Shown here piece by piece: positions 30,560-41,946 of a DNA stretch of 64,000 bases. Origin of the DNA: Sphaerulina vaccinii (taxonomy: Eukaryota > Ascomycota > Dothideomycetes > Mycosphaerellales > Mycosphaerellaceae); NCBI GenBank assembly GCA_022570795.1, contig JAKUDP010000008.1:248001-312000 (forward strand), written 5' to 3'. How positions within the stretch are numbered: position 1 is the stretch's first letter; each line of letters begins with the position of its first letter. The position numbers were made by a program, and so were the translations under genes. Below the pieces are notes generated by a model. The model saw nothing but the letters and a program-made list of their open reading frames with translations. It was not told where the DNA came from and made no database searches.

Positions 30560-32639
30560 TCACTCCAGCACAATCCTCTCCGGAGTGGGATCTCTCCAAG
30601 AGTCTGGGAAGTCTGTGGGCCGCCGGCCTGCAATATGATCGTGCAGCTTTGTGAGGCATTCTCGCAGCTTTGCCCATCTCTCCGTCATGTGTGCCTCATA
30701 TGCCTGGTCCGACATTAAGTATGGTCTGGATCGAAACCTCGTCCACTGAGACTCCAGTATAGTACGTCTCCAATGCTCATAGTCTTCCATATCTTCGTTA
30801 GCCTGATGTAGATCCCTCTGCTGTTCTTTATGGTACTCGCAGTCCTCCCAGAGCTGCTGGTATAGCTCGTCTGCGCTTTGTGGGTCTGGTTGGCATACTA
30901 GTACTTGCCCGATCAATTTACGTCTCGAACCTACTGCTCGAATGGCAAATGCATACTTGCTGTTGTAGAATGACACAATTTGATCCGACTCCATTATATC
31001 GGAAGGCCCGACTCCCATCAATCCTGTATCGGTGGTAAATTGATTCCGGTCGCGCATGGCTGAAGGCACTGCCACATTACGTCGTGTGTCTGGCTCGTGC
31101 CGCAGGAACTCTTGAGCTCCATCGGAGGCCAAACATGTCACAATTCCTTCTCTCCATAATGCCATATGATCAGCTCCACGAGAGCCTTGATCTGCAGTAA
31201 GTGCTTCAAGCAGAGGTCTCCAGTGATGAAAGCGAGCCACGGACTCCGGCGAATCCATGCCACTGGGATCGACACGATACTGGTCTCGATAGTACCAACC
31301 TTGTGCGAGTGATTGGTCTCTTGTAAAGACTGGAACATCTGGCGCGTGAGATGCTGCAGTGTCGCGGATTACTCTGGAGACGGACCCCATGTTGAAGCCC
31401 ACTGCTTGCAACGTGTCGTGCTTCGAATCAATAAAAGCAGAGATCGGCGTTCATGTTTTCGCTTCTCCATTGATCCATTACGCTTCGCAATAATTCGTCC
31501 ATATGCTCTTGCATCAATCCGTTGGATGGCAAGATCGAGAGTCCAGGGATAGTCAGATCTGGTAGCCAGGAGCAATGGGCTATCGAACGGTCTGGGAAGC
31601 ATAGAGACAGAAGGTCTAAGTTCTTCCCCGCCACCTGTTCTAGTACAACCTTTCGCACCAGATCATCGGCGGTCAGTGAGTAGTCGATCCGTACATTCCT
31701 CCCTATGGGACCCCGGGACAGGCCTAGTAGTGCAAAGATCTTGTCCTTCGGGTCTGTTGCTTCGAAAATAGCTGTGCGTCGAAGCCAACGCAACTCATCC
31801 TCGAACACTGCAGCTGACAGTGCCGCTGCATCATCGCCCAGCCTATAGTCGCGGAGCCTGGGGGGCTTCTGCGCTAGCCGACGCATACGATTCATGTCTA
31901 GGATGTGAAGCATCCGATCAAGTGCCGGAGTTCTGTCGACTTGCTTGTATCTGTCCTGTCTGACCAAGCTCTTGATAACTTGAACAAAGGAGCGCCACGG
32001 AACATGAGACCTGCCACAGATTATGACGGGATCGCCAGAAGCCAATGCCAGCTCCTGAACTACCCATACTCGCATCCACCACGGACTGAAGAGGAGATCA
32101 GTCAGACCATGTGGAACCTGAGCGTATGCCATGCCACAATAACGAGCATCACGCAAGTAAGTCGAGTCCTTCTCTTTGATAGCTCGGATTGCAGCAGACG
32201 TATCGGGCCCCTCTTCGCATAGCCATATACAAACTTGGCGAGCGTTCCTATAGATCTGCCCCATCTGAGCTACCTGAACCGCTCGCTCGGCCAAGTTACT
32301 CTGATCAATGCATAATCCATCAGCCCAGATAGTTCGCTGTCTATCAGGTTGCCTTAGAGCACGAAGTGCCTCGTAGAGATTGCGAGTTACGAAGACTGGA
32401 TGGCGATTGACTATGATTTTGCGCCTCTGCTTCGGATCACCCCAGGTGTATGACAGAGCATCGTAAGTAGTGTTTGCGTTGATGCCGACACTTCGAAGCT
32501 TGCATCGCAAACGTTCGGTGCTTCCTTGATAGATCGTGATCAGTCTTGTGGAGAGGACATCTTGGTGGAGAGGTAGATTGTCGTATAGGTTCCTTGCATC
32601 ATTGATGAGCACAGTGGCGGGTCCAGTCTCTCCAGCCAT
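30560..32639 (-). CDS. HET-domain (heterokaryon incompatibility) protein, two exons
   Basis: The N-terminal frame (32639 to about 31428) has the HET domain: TYDALSYTWGDPKQ (residues 58-71), RTIWADGLCIDQSN (102-115), QMGQIYRNARQVCIWL, PWWMRVWVVQELALA and DPKDKIFALLGLSRG. The frame closes at 31428. The next frame carries a typical HET C-terminus (HDTLQAVGFNMGSV, GPSDIMESDQIVSFYNSKYAF, then RRKLIGQVLV). A 61-bp intron at 31421-31481 (GTAATG...GAAG) would join them in frame to 672 aa. The acceptor GAAG is unusual, so a one-base frameshift in a decaying allele is the alternative. The role in incompatibility is inferred from the family only. Confidence 0.82.
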
Positions 32640-33155
32640 TCCCGAGGAATGAGCAGCAGTGGGTGTGACATGATCATCGACATATTGTAGTACTTGTTGG
32701 TTTTGTTGATTCAGAGCTCGAGTGGAGTTGTCGAGTCAAGGCATAGCTTGGCGAAGAAAGCGGAGCTGTGGCTGTGGCTGTGTACTTCAGCACAGCCGTG
32801 GCCGCCAGCACGAAAGCTCCTAAAGGTACATGTAGTAGTACGCATTAGCATATGGCGTCTGCAGCTGTGCCTTTTCTTGCGTGGCATCGCACAAACCTGC
32901 GTGGTATGTAGTGCAGGGAGCCTAACCCATGAGTACAGCGAATACCTGAGTCTTGTATCGTGTCGCTTTCTTATGTATGTCGTAGCCAACGCGCAGTGGG
33001 TATCATAACAGCTTCCTCCATGTCTCGCTGGCGCAGATTGCGAAGCTCGCTGCTCAACCTTCAATCTACCGTCCCAAGTGGCATCACGAATGCTTCTCCG
33101 TTGTATCTCCGACCGTCGTTGAAACAGCTTCCAAAAGTGGCGTCCTCTGTATAGC
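32640..33155. other. intergenic between HET and Dim1 genes
   Basis: No gene recognised. A short (GTGGCT)-type repeat near 32765-32780 is the only pattern seen. Confidence 0.45.
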
Positions 33156-34307
33156 CTACGCAAAGTGGATGTTCTCCTTGTTGAAGCCGTACAGCAGCTT
33201 TAAGAAGTCGCCTTCATCGCACATCCGTGAACGCTTGTCTGCCAAATCGTTCTCCTCCAGCACCTTCTTCACCTTACTGCGCACCAGCTCAGCAACCTTG
33301 CCTTTCTTCTTTCGATTCGGATCGTCTGCAGTCTTCTTTGCTCTCTTGTCCATCTCTTCCTTGAAGAAGTCCGGCACATCCTCGTCATCGTCCACGTCCA
33401 TCGCAATGTCCTCCTCCTCTTCTGCATCAGCTTCCATGTCCACATCCTCCGCTCCGGCCTCAACAGGTCCATCGTCCAGCTCGATCCCGTTCTGCGAGCA
33501 GTATGTCCGGTAGTTCGACGTAAGCATATCCATCACACTTGTCGTCCCCAAGAATTCGCTCCTCAGGACCTTATTCTTCCTAACAAAGCATATCCTCAAC
33601 AATCCGTCCCACTCCTCATAGCTGATCTGCGGTCTTGGGTTCTTCGGACTGATTCTCACAACATTGCTCTCCACCTGCGGAGGAGGATTGAAGTTGTTTC
33701 TCCCCACCTTCATAACATGATCCACCTTCGCCCACATCTGACAATTGACACTCAGTCTGCTGTACAGCTTATCCCCCGGTTTCGCAAACAGCCTCATCGC
33801 AAATTCTCTCTGAAACATGAGCACGCAACTCCTCGGACTAGGACTCGTAGCCAAAAGCTTGAAAGTAAGAGGTGAAGAAATCTGGTAAGGTGTATTCGAT
33901 ATGCATACATCGAAGTACGGTAGTTTCTCCAGCTTGATCACATCTCCCAACATGATTGTCAACTTCTTCCTCACGGGCGTTCCTTGAAATCTCTTTTCCA
34001 GTTCAGCAGCCATTCGGGGATCCATTTCGCAGGCGATGACATGTTTGGCTTTTTCGAGAATGCGAGTTGTCAAATTGCCTGTACCGGGACCGACTTCGAA
34101 GACGATGTCGGATTGTTTGACATCTGCTTTATCGACGATTGCTTGGGCTACACCAGGGTTCTTCAGGATATGTTGGCCAAGGTCTGTGTTCATTTTGAAT
34201 ATGCTATTCGCTGTGGCGGAGGATTTCGCTTTGCGCGCGGTCGCGCCTGCGTAGGGGTCGGATTTGGTAATGCCATTGGTGCTGCCTTTTCGTGCGGATT
34301 TGGGCAT
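33156..34307 (-). CDS. DIM1: 18S rRNA (adenine-N6,N6)-dimethyltransferase Dim1
   Basis: 383 aa from the ATG at 34307. The open frame extends 81 codons further upstream, but MPKSARKGSTNG matches the family start. Residues 39-50 (MNTDLGQHILKN) open the KsgA/Dim1 domain. EVGPGTGNLT (71-80) is SAM motif I, ACEMDPRMA lies in motif II, and SNTPYQISSP (137-146) is the catalytic NxPY motif IV. It dimethylates two adjacent adenines in the 3' terminal loop of 18S rRNA during 40S assembly. An acidic insertion rich in Asp/Glu (~residues 300-335) sits in the C-terminal part, ahead of a Lys-rich segment and a conserved end (DEGDFLKLLYGFNKENIHFA). Such an insert is longer than in yeast Dim1, though the C-terminus is intact. 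Confidence 0.95.
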   Translation of the reverse strand: MPKSARKGSTNGITKSDPYAGATARKAKSSATANSIFKMNTDLGQHILKNPGVAQAIVDKADVKQSDIVFEVGPGTGNLTTRILEKAKHVIACEMDPRMAAELEKRFQGTPVRKKLTIMLGDVIKLEKLPYFDVCISNTPYQISSPLTFKLLATSPSPRSCVLMFQREFAMRLFAKPGDKLYSRLSVNCQMWAKVDHVMKVGRNNFNPPPQVESNVVRISPKNPRPQISYEEWDGLLRICFVRKNKVLRSEFLGTTSVMDMLTSNYRTYCSQNGIELDDGPVEAGAEDVDMEADAEEEEDIAMDVDDDEDVPDFFKEEMDKRAKKTADDPNRKKKGKVAELVRSKVKKVLEENDLADKRSRMCDEGDFLKLLYGFNKENIHFA

Positions 34308-34561
34308 CGTGGCGGTGAGATATGGTGGGAGGTGGTGGAACAGACAGCGAGCTCGCAGCACGAATATTTTGACATCGATAACAGCTCGGATCAGTGCGCT
34401 CCGAGCCGTAACTCTATTGAGCCATACCATTCTTCGCTCCCCTCGAAGTCGCCCGTATACACACATCGCCTCACGAAGATCTTCATCTTCGCTCTCATGC
34501 AGCTCGTCCCAGCACATGAAGCTCATCGCTCTGGAATCCAAGCTGTCCATTCAGAACAACG

Positions 34562-35748
34562 TCACGGCCAAGCACCCGTGCCACAAAGATGCACAAACTC
34601 ATTTTCCCACATCCGACCACACCGATGACAAACGTCCATCTCGTCCTCGGTCTCATGGTTCTTGATGATTGTAGTTGTCAACCCTTTGGTCTTCCTGAAC
34701 AGCTCCCACGAAAGACCGTTGATGCTACGCACCGCCTCCGCGATTTCTTCATTGTCGCACAAAGCTGGATTCGTGTTCGGGGTATCAACGATCACGTCTC
34801 GTAACTCTCGCACTACATCAGAGGGGTCAGCAAATATCTCCGAAGAGTGCTCATTGTTGCAGCAGTTTCAGTCTCAAAGCTTGTAACCGTGGCAGGCTGA
34901 AGCTGAGTTGGGACATCCATTGTTCCTGACTGTACTCACCGTCGTCGGCAGTCGTGCTGTAGGCGACTTTGATCGACTTCGCAAAGTTGATGTACAGAGC
35001 TCGCCTCGTGCTCCCCTCAGCTGCATTCCTGAACTTCTCAGCGGCCAGACGGCGCAAGGCTGGGATTTGGTACTGCGATAGGCATTAGCTCATGTCGGGT
35101 CACGTATGCGGGACAAGTTGCTCACTTTCACAGCAGCCGCGAAGACTTTCGCATGAACTAGTGTGTGGCTGACCTGCATCTCACCCATCTAGGTTGAAGG
35201 ATCAGCAAGTATCTCTACAAATGTAGAAGATGCCTCAAAGCCAATATCTTCGATCTCATTGCCACGGTAGGCACGTTACTTCACTCACCATCAGCACCTC
35301 ATTCTTGATCTCTGCACTATGAGCTTTCTTCGCAGCCTGAAACTCGTTGCATCCTACTCGGACGTGATAGTCGAAGTGATAGAAGAAGTGCACCATATGC
35401 TTTACAGCTGTAGAACCAGGAGGTAAGCGAAGTTCTACAGATTGACACGGGTACGTCTCAGCCTTTCTGTCTGTGAGCTTGACGGCACAGTGCGCGTAAG
35501 CTCAGTGAGACGTTGTGGGATACGCCTACCTTCTGGACCATCGCAAGTTGGATCGTCCTCAGAAATCTTGAGATCAATAGCATGATCTTCTCCTTCCTTA
35601 AAGCCACGACGACAAGCTACCAGAAAGTACTCGGATTGGGCCGCGAGCACTGCTTTGTGAACCTTGTACGTATCGGATCCGCAGGTGATGGTGAAGTCGG
35701 CGAGTTCTTTGGAGGTGAAGAGGCTGTTCGGGTTAGCTTGATCATGAT
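34562..35748 (-). CDS. BTB/POZ-domain protein, multi-exon, 5' end unresolved
   Basis: Five downstream exons join in frame: 35748-35530, 35434-35289, 35188-35126, 35072-34940, 34812-34562. The introns are 95, 100, 53 and 127 bp and all have GT-AG ends. The first exon encodes the BTB core: SKELADFTITCGSDTYKVHK, then AVLAAQSEYFLVACRRGFKE. Later exons give helices typical of fungal BTB proteins (YQIPALRRLAAEKFRNAAEG). The last exon ends with a Cys/His cluster (DVCHRCGRMWENEFVHLCG) that could bind one zinc. BTB proteins often act as Cul3 adaptors, but this is not provable here. The start is a problem: an in-frame stop lies just upstream and the nearest ATG (MASSDLQ, 35767) is in another frame. A further 5' exon or a frameshift is needed. 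Confidence 0.75.
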
Positions 35749-36316
35749 CTGAAGGTCAGAAGAAGCCATACCCTGCTAATCCAGTCTTGAGTACAGCCTC
35801 TGGCGAAGAAATCTTCGTGTTGTTGTTGAGTTGGGGAAAGATTGAGGAAAGAAAGTCGGTTGTTGGAAGTGATCAGGCAGGCCGCATTATCAGCGTTTCA
35901 GATAGGTGCAGCAAACGGTATGCTTGGCAGTCATACGTGTTGACAGTGGTGTTGAGATGATCGGAAACTGGAGAACAGGTCAAATGAGATGGAGTGCCGC
36001 CAACTATGCGACACTCCTTTCATTTATATGCACATAGGAAGCTATTCACATACATCGTCTCGTGTCTTGTGACGATATTCGTAGGTCCATGATCCAGTCA
36101 CGTACCTCGCTCATATCGTCGTTGTGATCGTTCCATCTCACTGACCTGTTTCTGATCGACCTGTCAATCAGATCGGGCACCGAATGCCTCGGCCTTGCCA
36201 TCGTCAACAATACGGACCCAAGTGTCAGCCTTGCCCGTATGCTTGAACTTGCGGATTGGGTCGTTATCAAAGTCTGCTGAATCCTTACGCGTCTGCGACT
36301 TTCTCTTGAGTGTCTC
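35749..36316. other. intergenic between BTB and hexokinase genes
   Basis: No other gene seen. It may include the missing first exon of the BTB gene; an open stretch reading HEDFFARG and a possible 46-bp intron lie at about 35749-35830. Confidence 0.4.
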
Positions 36317-37890
36317 CTAGACATCCTTAGAGTTCGGCTTAGCAGCGGCGGTTCCGGCCAGCATAGACTTGGCATCACGAATACCAGCGTGGTTACCCTC
36401 TTGGACACGCTTGAGGGTCAAGGCGGCGATGAGGGCGGCACCAACACCAGATCCATCCTCAGCGGGCATGATCTCGATGGGATCGTTGCCTCTGCCGAGT
36501 GGCTTGCCGTTGCGACCAGTCTCCCAGTCGAGAATCTCCTTTAGAGCTTGAGCTCCGCGGGCCTGTGAACTTCATGTCAGCATAGTGCAAGTTGTGAGGT
36601 GGGAAACGAGCATACCTTGAAGTGAGGGTACTTGTTAAATACCGATCCGTCGGCGCCGACGTGGCAGGTGGTGTAGCCCTTCTTCTTGCTGATGGCGGCG
36701 ACACCACACGCACTAAGTCTGGCCGACCGCGTGCCAATCAGCTCGGAAAGACGCCTAATCAACTCCAGCTCTGGCTTTGCGCAGTTGATCTTCATGGTGT
36801 CGTAGAACTTGTCGTAGGTCTCCTGCAAGTTCTCATACGGGTCGTTCTCGATGTCAGAGAGGAAAGAAGCGTCAAGCGAGTATGCTTTCTTCAGCGACGA
36901 GATGTCCTGACCTTCGAAGATGATACCTCTCTCGTGCAAGTCGACGAGCACGAGGCGGAAGAGTTCGCCAAGGTAGAGACCGGCAATCATCTTCTCGAAC
37001 GCCTGCTGTCCCGGACGAGGTGAGTCTTTGTCAATAATAACGTCGTACTTCGTTCGTGGCAAGATCTTGTGTTCGTTGTCGAAAGCGCCCCACTCGCAGT
37101 TGATAGCAATCTCCTGCTTCGGGTCGAGCTTCATGTGCTCCAGCTTGGGAATGTCGCCAGCGTGCTCCATGTAGGCAGCGTTGCAGCCAGTGCCGAAAAT
37201 ACAACCAATGCGCATCTCGGTATCCGTGTAGGCACTAGCTATCAGGGTACCAGTTGTGTCGTTGATCAATGCAGTCAGCTTGATGGGAACTCCACGCTCT
37301 TCGAGAGCCTTCTCGAACGGTGGTACAACGTCCTTGCCTTCGACACCATCGATGTCGAAACCCTTGGTCCAGCGTTGTAGGACACCGTGGTCGATGTAGT
37401 CTTGGGTTGCTGGGTAGCTGAAGGTAAAACCAAGTGGGAGCTTGTCCAACTTTTCGCCCTCATGGTGGTACTCAATGAACTGTTGCAAACAGTCGGCGAT
37501 GTACCCCCACAGCTCATCAGCGTTGCCCGTCTTCAGCTCCTCTGGCATACGGTACTTTGATTGAATGATGTCAAATTCACCCTTCTCTTCTGGCAGGTTG
37601 ATTTCACAGACACGCAGGTTGGTGCCGCCCATGTCGAGAGCGAGGAAGGTACCGGTCTCGTGTCCATCAGGAAACCCCATCACCCAAGTTGGGTTCATGG
37701 GGATACTGCCACCTTCCTTGGAAAGACCCTTGGCCAACTCATTCTGGAAGTGCTCGGTGATGGCCTTGAGTTTGGCGGTGTCCACAGTAAAGATCTTCTC
37801 CAGCTCCTTGATTTCACCAAGGACGTCCTTGGGAATGTCTGCCATTGAGCCTCTACGGCTTGGCTGCCGTCTCGGTCCCAGGCCAACCAT
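36317..37890 (-). CDS. hexokinase (Hxk2/HxkA type)
   Basis: Two exons (37890-36616 and 36562-36317) around a 53-bp intron encode 506 aa. The catalytic landmarks of sugar kinases are complete: FLALDMGGTNLRVCEINL (82-99, phosphate binding), LGFTFSYPATQ (153-163), LINDTTGTL with catalytic Asp211, IGCIFGTGCNAAY (228-240), and CGVAAISKKKGY plus GADGSVFNKYPHF near the exon junction. It phosphorylates glucose and other hexoses, the first step of glycolysis. The N-terminus MVGLGPRRQPSRRGSMAD aligns with the yeast Hxk2 regulatory tail, with Ser15 in the same position. This suggests a possible signalling role besides catalysis (inference). The start ATG is at 37890; six more in-frame codons upstream have no ATG. 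Confidence 0.95.
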
Positions 37891-38691
37891 CTTGACGGCG
37901 CTTCTCAACGAAAGCTTGGAAGTGTCGGTGTTGTTGTGCTCGTAGGAAGGTTGTGAAAGTTAAGGATGGGTAGGTGATGTCGTAGCTCCCGATATCTCAC
38001 GAGAGCTGTGCGTGAAGTAACAGGATGATCCTGGAAGCTCACGAGGTTTTGTGCTGAAGGAGAAGCTTGGTAAGTAACGAGGACGAAGAAGGTTGAAGTT
38101 GATGTGGAGTCGAGACTTGACCGCTCAAGGCAGCAAGTGAGATCTGCGAATTCGCGGAAGGAGTGAAGTGGCGATTGTTCTTCTCGCGATTCACTTCGTC
38201 AAGTGAGGAAGGAGCGATGCAATGCACTGAGTGAGTCGCGATGGTCGTCTCGAAATGTTTTCTTGTGAGGCCCCACCATTCAATGCCCGCTGCTGCTGTT
38301 GTCGTTCTCGAGATTTGAAAGGGATTGGCAATGCCGGGGGATTTGGCTGGGGAGATGAAGATTACTTACAGCTGTGGAAAGATCGCGTTTGTGGAAGGAG
38401 TGGTGTTGTTGTTGTCGAAGTCGAATGAGAGAAAGTGAGAATGGTCGGTCACCTCAACAACTTCATCGACCGGACTAAAGTCGGCAGTGACGCAGCAAGC
38501 TCCGGCAAGAGCGATGACAGCGTTCTGAGTCAGCCGGGAAGCTCTGCAAGGTTGTACTGTTCAGGCTTCACGCTGTACACCATACCAGACCACTATATAC
38601 GTCCATCAAGCACACCCATCAACTCTCACATAACAGCAAAGTATGCCATCATAGTCTCTGTATAGCATGGCCCAAGCTAATATGATCCAGC
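37891..38691. other. intergenic between divergent hexokinase and IF1 genes
   Basis: Likely shared promoter region. Pyrimidine- and GTTGTT-rich tracts are present; no gene recognised. Confidence 0.5.
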
Positions 38692-38973
38692 ATGTCCGCC
38701 CGCCGCATCACCCGCGCAATCCCAAAGACTGCTGTTTCATCCCGAAGCTTCTCCATCGCAGCACGAAGAATGGCAGGCGGCGACACTGGTAGCACTCGCT
38801 CTGGAGGTGCTGCTTCAGGAGATGCCTTCACCAAGCGCGAAGAGGCCAACGAATCACACTACATCAAGCAACAGGAGGCACAGAAGCTCGAGGCTCTGAG
38901 GAAGAAGATCGCAGATGCCGAGGCCGAGCTGGCAAAGCACAAGAAGGAGGCCGAGGATCTGTCGAAGAAGTAG
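38692..38973 (+). CDS. INH1: mitochondrial F1F0-ATPase inhibitor (IF1 family)
   Basis: A 93-aa single-exon protein. Residues 1-27 (MSARRITRAIPKTAVSSRSF...) are basic and Ser-rich with no acidic residue, a mitochondrial presequence. MAGGDTGSTRSGGAASGDAF leads into the conserved inhibitory segment FTKREEANESHYIKQQEAQK. A C-terminal coiled coil follows (LEALRKKIADAEAELAKHKK), matching the IF1 pattern. IF1 binds the F1 catalytic interface and blocks ATP hydrolysis when the matrix acidifies. Length and layout are normal for fungi. The residues thought to enter the catalytic interface (the F-x-K-R-E-x-x-x-E run) are present. Confidence 0.93.
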   Translation: MSARRITRAIPKTAVSSRSFSIAARRMAGGDTGSTRSGGAASGDAFTKREEANESHYIKQQEAQKLEALRKKIADAEAELAKHKKEAEDLSKK

Positions 38974-39638
38974 AATGGGAACAGGTGGGTGCTGCGCGCT
39001 TGACGAGGGCAGGTAAGAGACGAACTGACAGTGCAGCAGGACATGGATGCAAAATGGCATGAGCAAAGCAAGCAAAGCGAGGATGAATGTACATATCTGA
39101 GCTACTGGAGTCAAGGGCACTCTTCTCTCACATCGACTTGCGGGCGCGAGTAAGTATGAATACTAAGAGACTGTTCACCCATCACGAGGCGTATCCATGC
39201 CACTTGACACCTATGCACGCGTGATGGCTCTGGAAGCGGAAAATGGAGAAACAGGGAAATCGGGGGCTGCTACTAGGCAGAAAAGACATGCAAAAGTACA
39301 ATGAAAGATTTGTCGAACTTGCTGACTGAAGTCTGACTTAGCAGCACAGCTTCGAATATTCTGATTGTCAAAACGGCGAGCAAGCAAGCAAGCAAGCAAA
39401 ACAAGGGTCGCGAAGGAGGAGAGACTCCGCACAACAATCACTTTCTCGAGTAAACATTTTTGTCCTACGACCTGAACTTCCACATCATAGCACCACCCTC
39501 ACACGAGGCAAAGACCGCATGTTCGCCTTCGACGAAGCGCGCGAAGCAGAACTTGCGTGACACGTGGCCGACCAGGCGCACGAGTACAGACGCGAACACC
39601 AAGAGCCCTCGCCGTTTGACAGAGGTCAGCGGCCGACA
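38974..39638. other. intergenic, contains a (GCAA)n microsatellite
   Basis: No gene recognised. About five GCAA units lie at 39381-39403. An open plus-strand frame upstream of 39639 lacks an ATG and is taken as 5' UTR. Confidence 0.5.
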
Positions 39639-41350
39639 ATGAACGTGCAACACACTGGAAAAACGGCGATGGCACCACGCAAGGACGAAACGCTCGTAGA
39701 CCTGAGCGAAGCCAAAATCTCGAGGCTGCCATCATCTTCTATTGGCCGCTCCAAGCCTGAAAAGCCGACAACGATGCACTCGGTGCCGCAACCAGTATCT
39801 ACTGCACCACGTAAAGCACGTACGTCTGCTTTCCCTCTTGGAGGTGCAGGTCCCGAGCCCTTCTCGCGCGCTTCGGCCACTCCTGTCAGCAGCGCTTCGC
39901 GTCCAACTCTAGGTAAGCAGTAGATCCCCAGCTCACAGCGTCTCACTGAGCTTGAGCCTGCTAAAGCGACAAGGTCAGAGACTGGTATGCTGAGACACAT
40001 CTGCCTCCTTCAGAGATACTTGCTTACCATCTAGCTACTACTTTTGCAGGTCTCAGCGATCAGCACTCGTTCCCTTCGGCTGACGAGCTCTCGCCTCCAC
40101 GCCTGGCAACCCCTGGACTGCTCGACACTCCTGTCAGCAGTCCTCCACCTGCGACTTCTGCTTTGAGCCTACTCACAGAAGCCTTCACTCCACCACCGAA
40201 TGCATTGCCCAATGCGCCTGCTAGTCAACACCGCTTCAGCTACATCAACCCGTTCCACCAGTTGACCCGCACAGCGCCACCATTCTCAGCCAAGGAAGCT
40301 CACACTAAGGCAGGAGATGGAGTCGCAGCCGGCCCCGAAGAGCGAAACACGATTCCGAGAGAGGTTCTTCCATCTTTAGACACAGTACATGAATCTGAGT
40401 CACAGCCAGCGACGAGACCATCGGTTGTGGAGGCTGCTGCGGATACGAGTGGTAATCCCCAGCCAAGCGACGCGGACATCCTGCGAGAGAAGGCATTGGA
40501 GTTAAGGATGAAGACGCCAGTGCGCGCCGGGATAGGGCTGGATGCATCGATCTGGGCGGACTCTCCTAGAGTGCCTGCATTGACCTTGACGCCAAAGTCA
40601 GTGTCACCGAGCAAACACTTTCAGCTACCGGTCGCGACACCAATACGGATCAGGGCACCTTCTTCCAGTCGGCTCAACGCGGCCTCTCCAGCATTTGTTC
40701 CACGTAAAGAACAATTTGCGATCCAAATGCGCCTTGACTACCCTGGCTGGAGCACTGTTTGCGGTCCCGCACTCGGAAATTCAAGAAACAGCCCCAAGGA
40801 GGAGCTCCACAACCAGGTCAGCAATAAGCCTGACGAAGACGAAGCCAAGCGTATCGTGAAGTCAGTCCCCGCTCTAGCCACGAACATCGCCACGCCTACC
40901 TCGCGGTCGTCAAAAGTAATCATCACGCCTGAGCAAGCTGCTGCCGATAGAGCCAAAGGCAGGGACGTCGTGGAGAGAAGAATGTCGCGCGATGCTGCTG
41001 CGCGCGAGTTTCCACAGCTGTACAACGATGCGTTATCAAGCTTTCCCATTACGGCTGTCAGCACAACACCGACTCCAGCAGCTCGTGTCACCGTACAAGC
41101 ACCGATCGAGTCTGCTCTGGCCACTGCAAACGCACTTCAGGTTACAGTGGCATCAACAGACAGCATGGGTGCTACACCGTCGCCAGGGACTCCAGGTCTC
41201 GCTGCTCAGATGCAGTCAAAGATCCACGAGGAGCTTCTTCACGCCGATCCGGACTTGGATATTGTGGGCGAGCTACGAGCACTGGTGGCTATGTTGGAGA
41301 ATGATGCCGAAGCTGTGGCCAGAGGATTTGAGAAGCTTAGAGACGAGTAA
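39639..41350 (+). CDS. low-complexity protein of unknown function, tandem paralogue A
   Basis: Two exons (39639-39912 and 40050-41350) joined by a 137-bp intron encode 524 aa. Pro, Ser, Thr and Ala dominate, suggesting mostly disordered structure. Three short conserved blocks stand out: GIGLDASIWADSPRVPAL (~40526-40580), DVVERRMSRDAAAREFPQLY (~40967-41027) and ELRALVAMLENDAEAV (~41269-41316). The next gene has the same blocks in the same order, so the two are relatives. I recognise no known domain, signal peptide or membrane segment. The block before LENDAE looks helical and might mediate oligomerisation. A G-L-x-x-S-I-W-A/G element followed by a charged helix suggests a peptide docking motif (inference). 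Confidence 0.7.
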
Positions 41351-41946
41351 GAAAATGATCGGGTACGGATGGAATATGGACACACTACTACTGGCGAAGG
41401 ATGGCCTATCGAGGGAGAAGCTGGGAGCTGTGGAAAATCTTTGAGATGCATCAGACCCAACAGGTAAGTGCTCAGCTTTGTGTGATAATGCCCACGCTAG
41501 TAGTTAATCAGCTCTTCAGGTCGACGAGAGTCGTCGGCGACTGCGAGACAACAGAATGGGAAAGGGAAAGGGAATGACTAGGAACATAAGCTTTCTCAGA
41601 TTTTGGACTGTGAGGGTTTCCGTACAGATAAGTATACTTTTGCCATGAATCACTGCTTTGTACTTGGTTCAGATTCGTTTCGCAGTAAAGTGATGCGAGC
41701 TGTAGACTGTGACTTCTAGTTGCCAGCTACTGTTTGCCGTTGGTCGCTAACCGCTCTCTGCTAGGATCAGAGGCTGCTCGCGCGAGCCGTTCTCGATAAT
41801 TCGAGTTCGCGTAAGTGAAGCTGACCTCCTGCAGCCTCGCGAAACAGCTCGAGAAGTGACTGGTCACTGAGGGCAACGAAAATCAGTGGCGTACATGAGT
41901 CTTTTCTGCTGAAACGTAGAGCTATCTCCTCACAACACACCTGAGA
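41351..41946. other. intergenic between tandem paralogues
   Basis: No gene supported; the region would carry the 3' UTR of paralogue A and the promoter of paralogue B. Confidence 0.5.

Noticed and set aside
33984..34628. 214-codon plus-strand frame opposite Dim1
   Set aside because: It is the antisense of the SAM-binding domain, with no independent family support.
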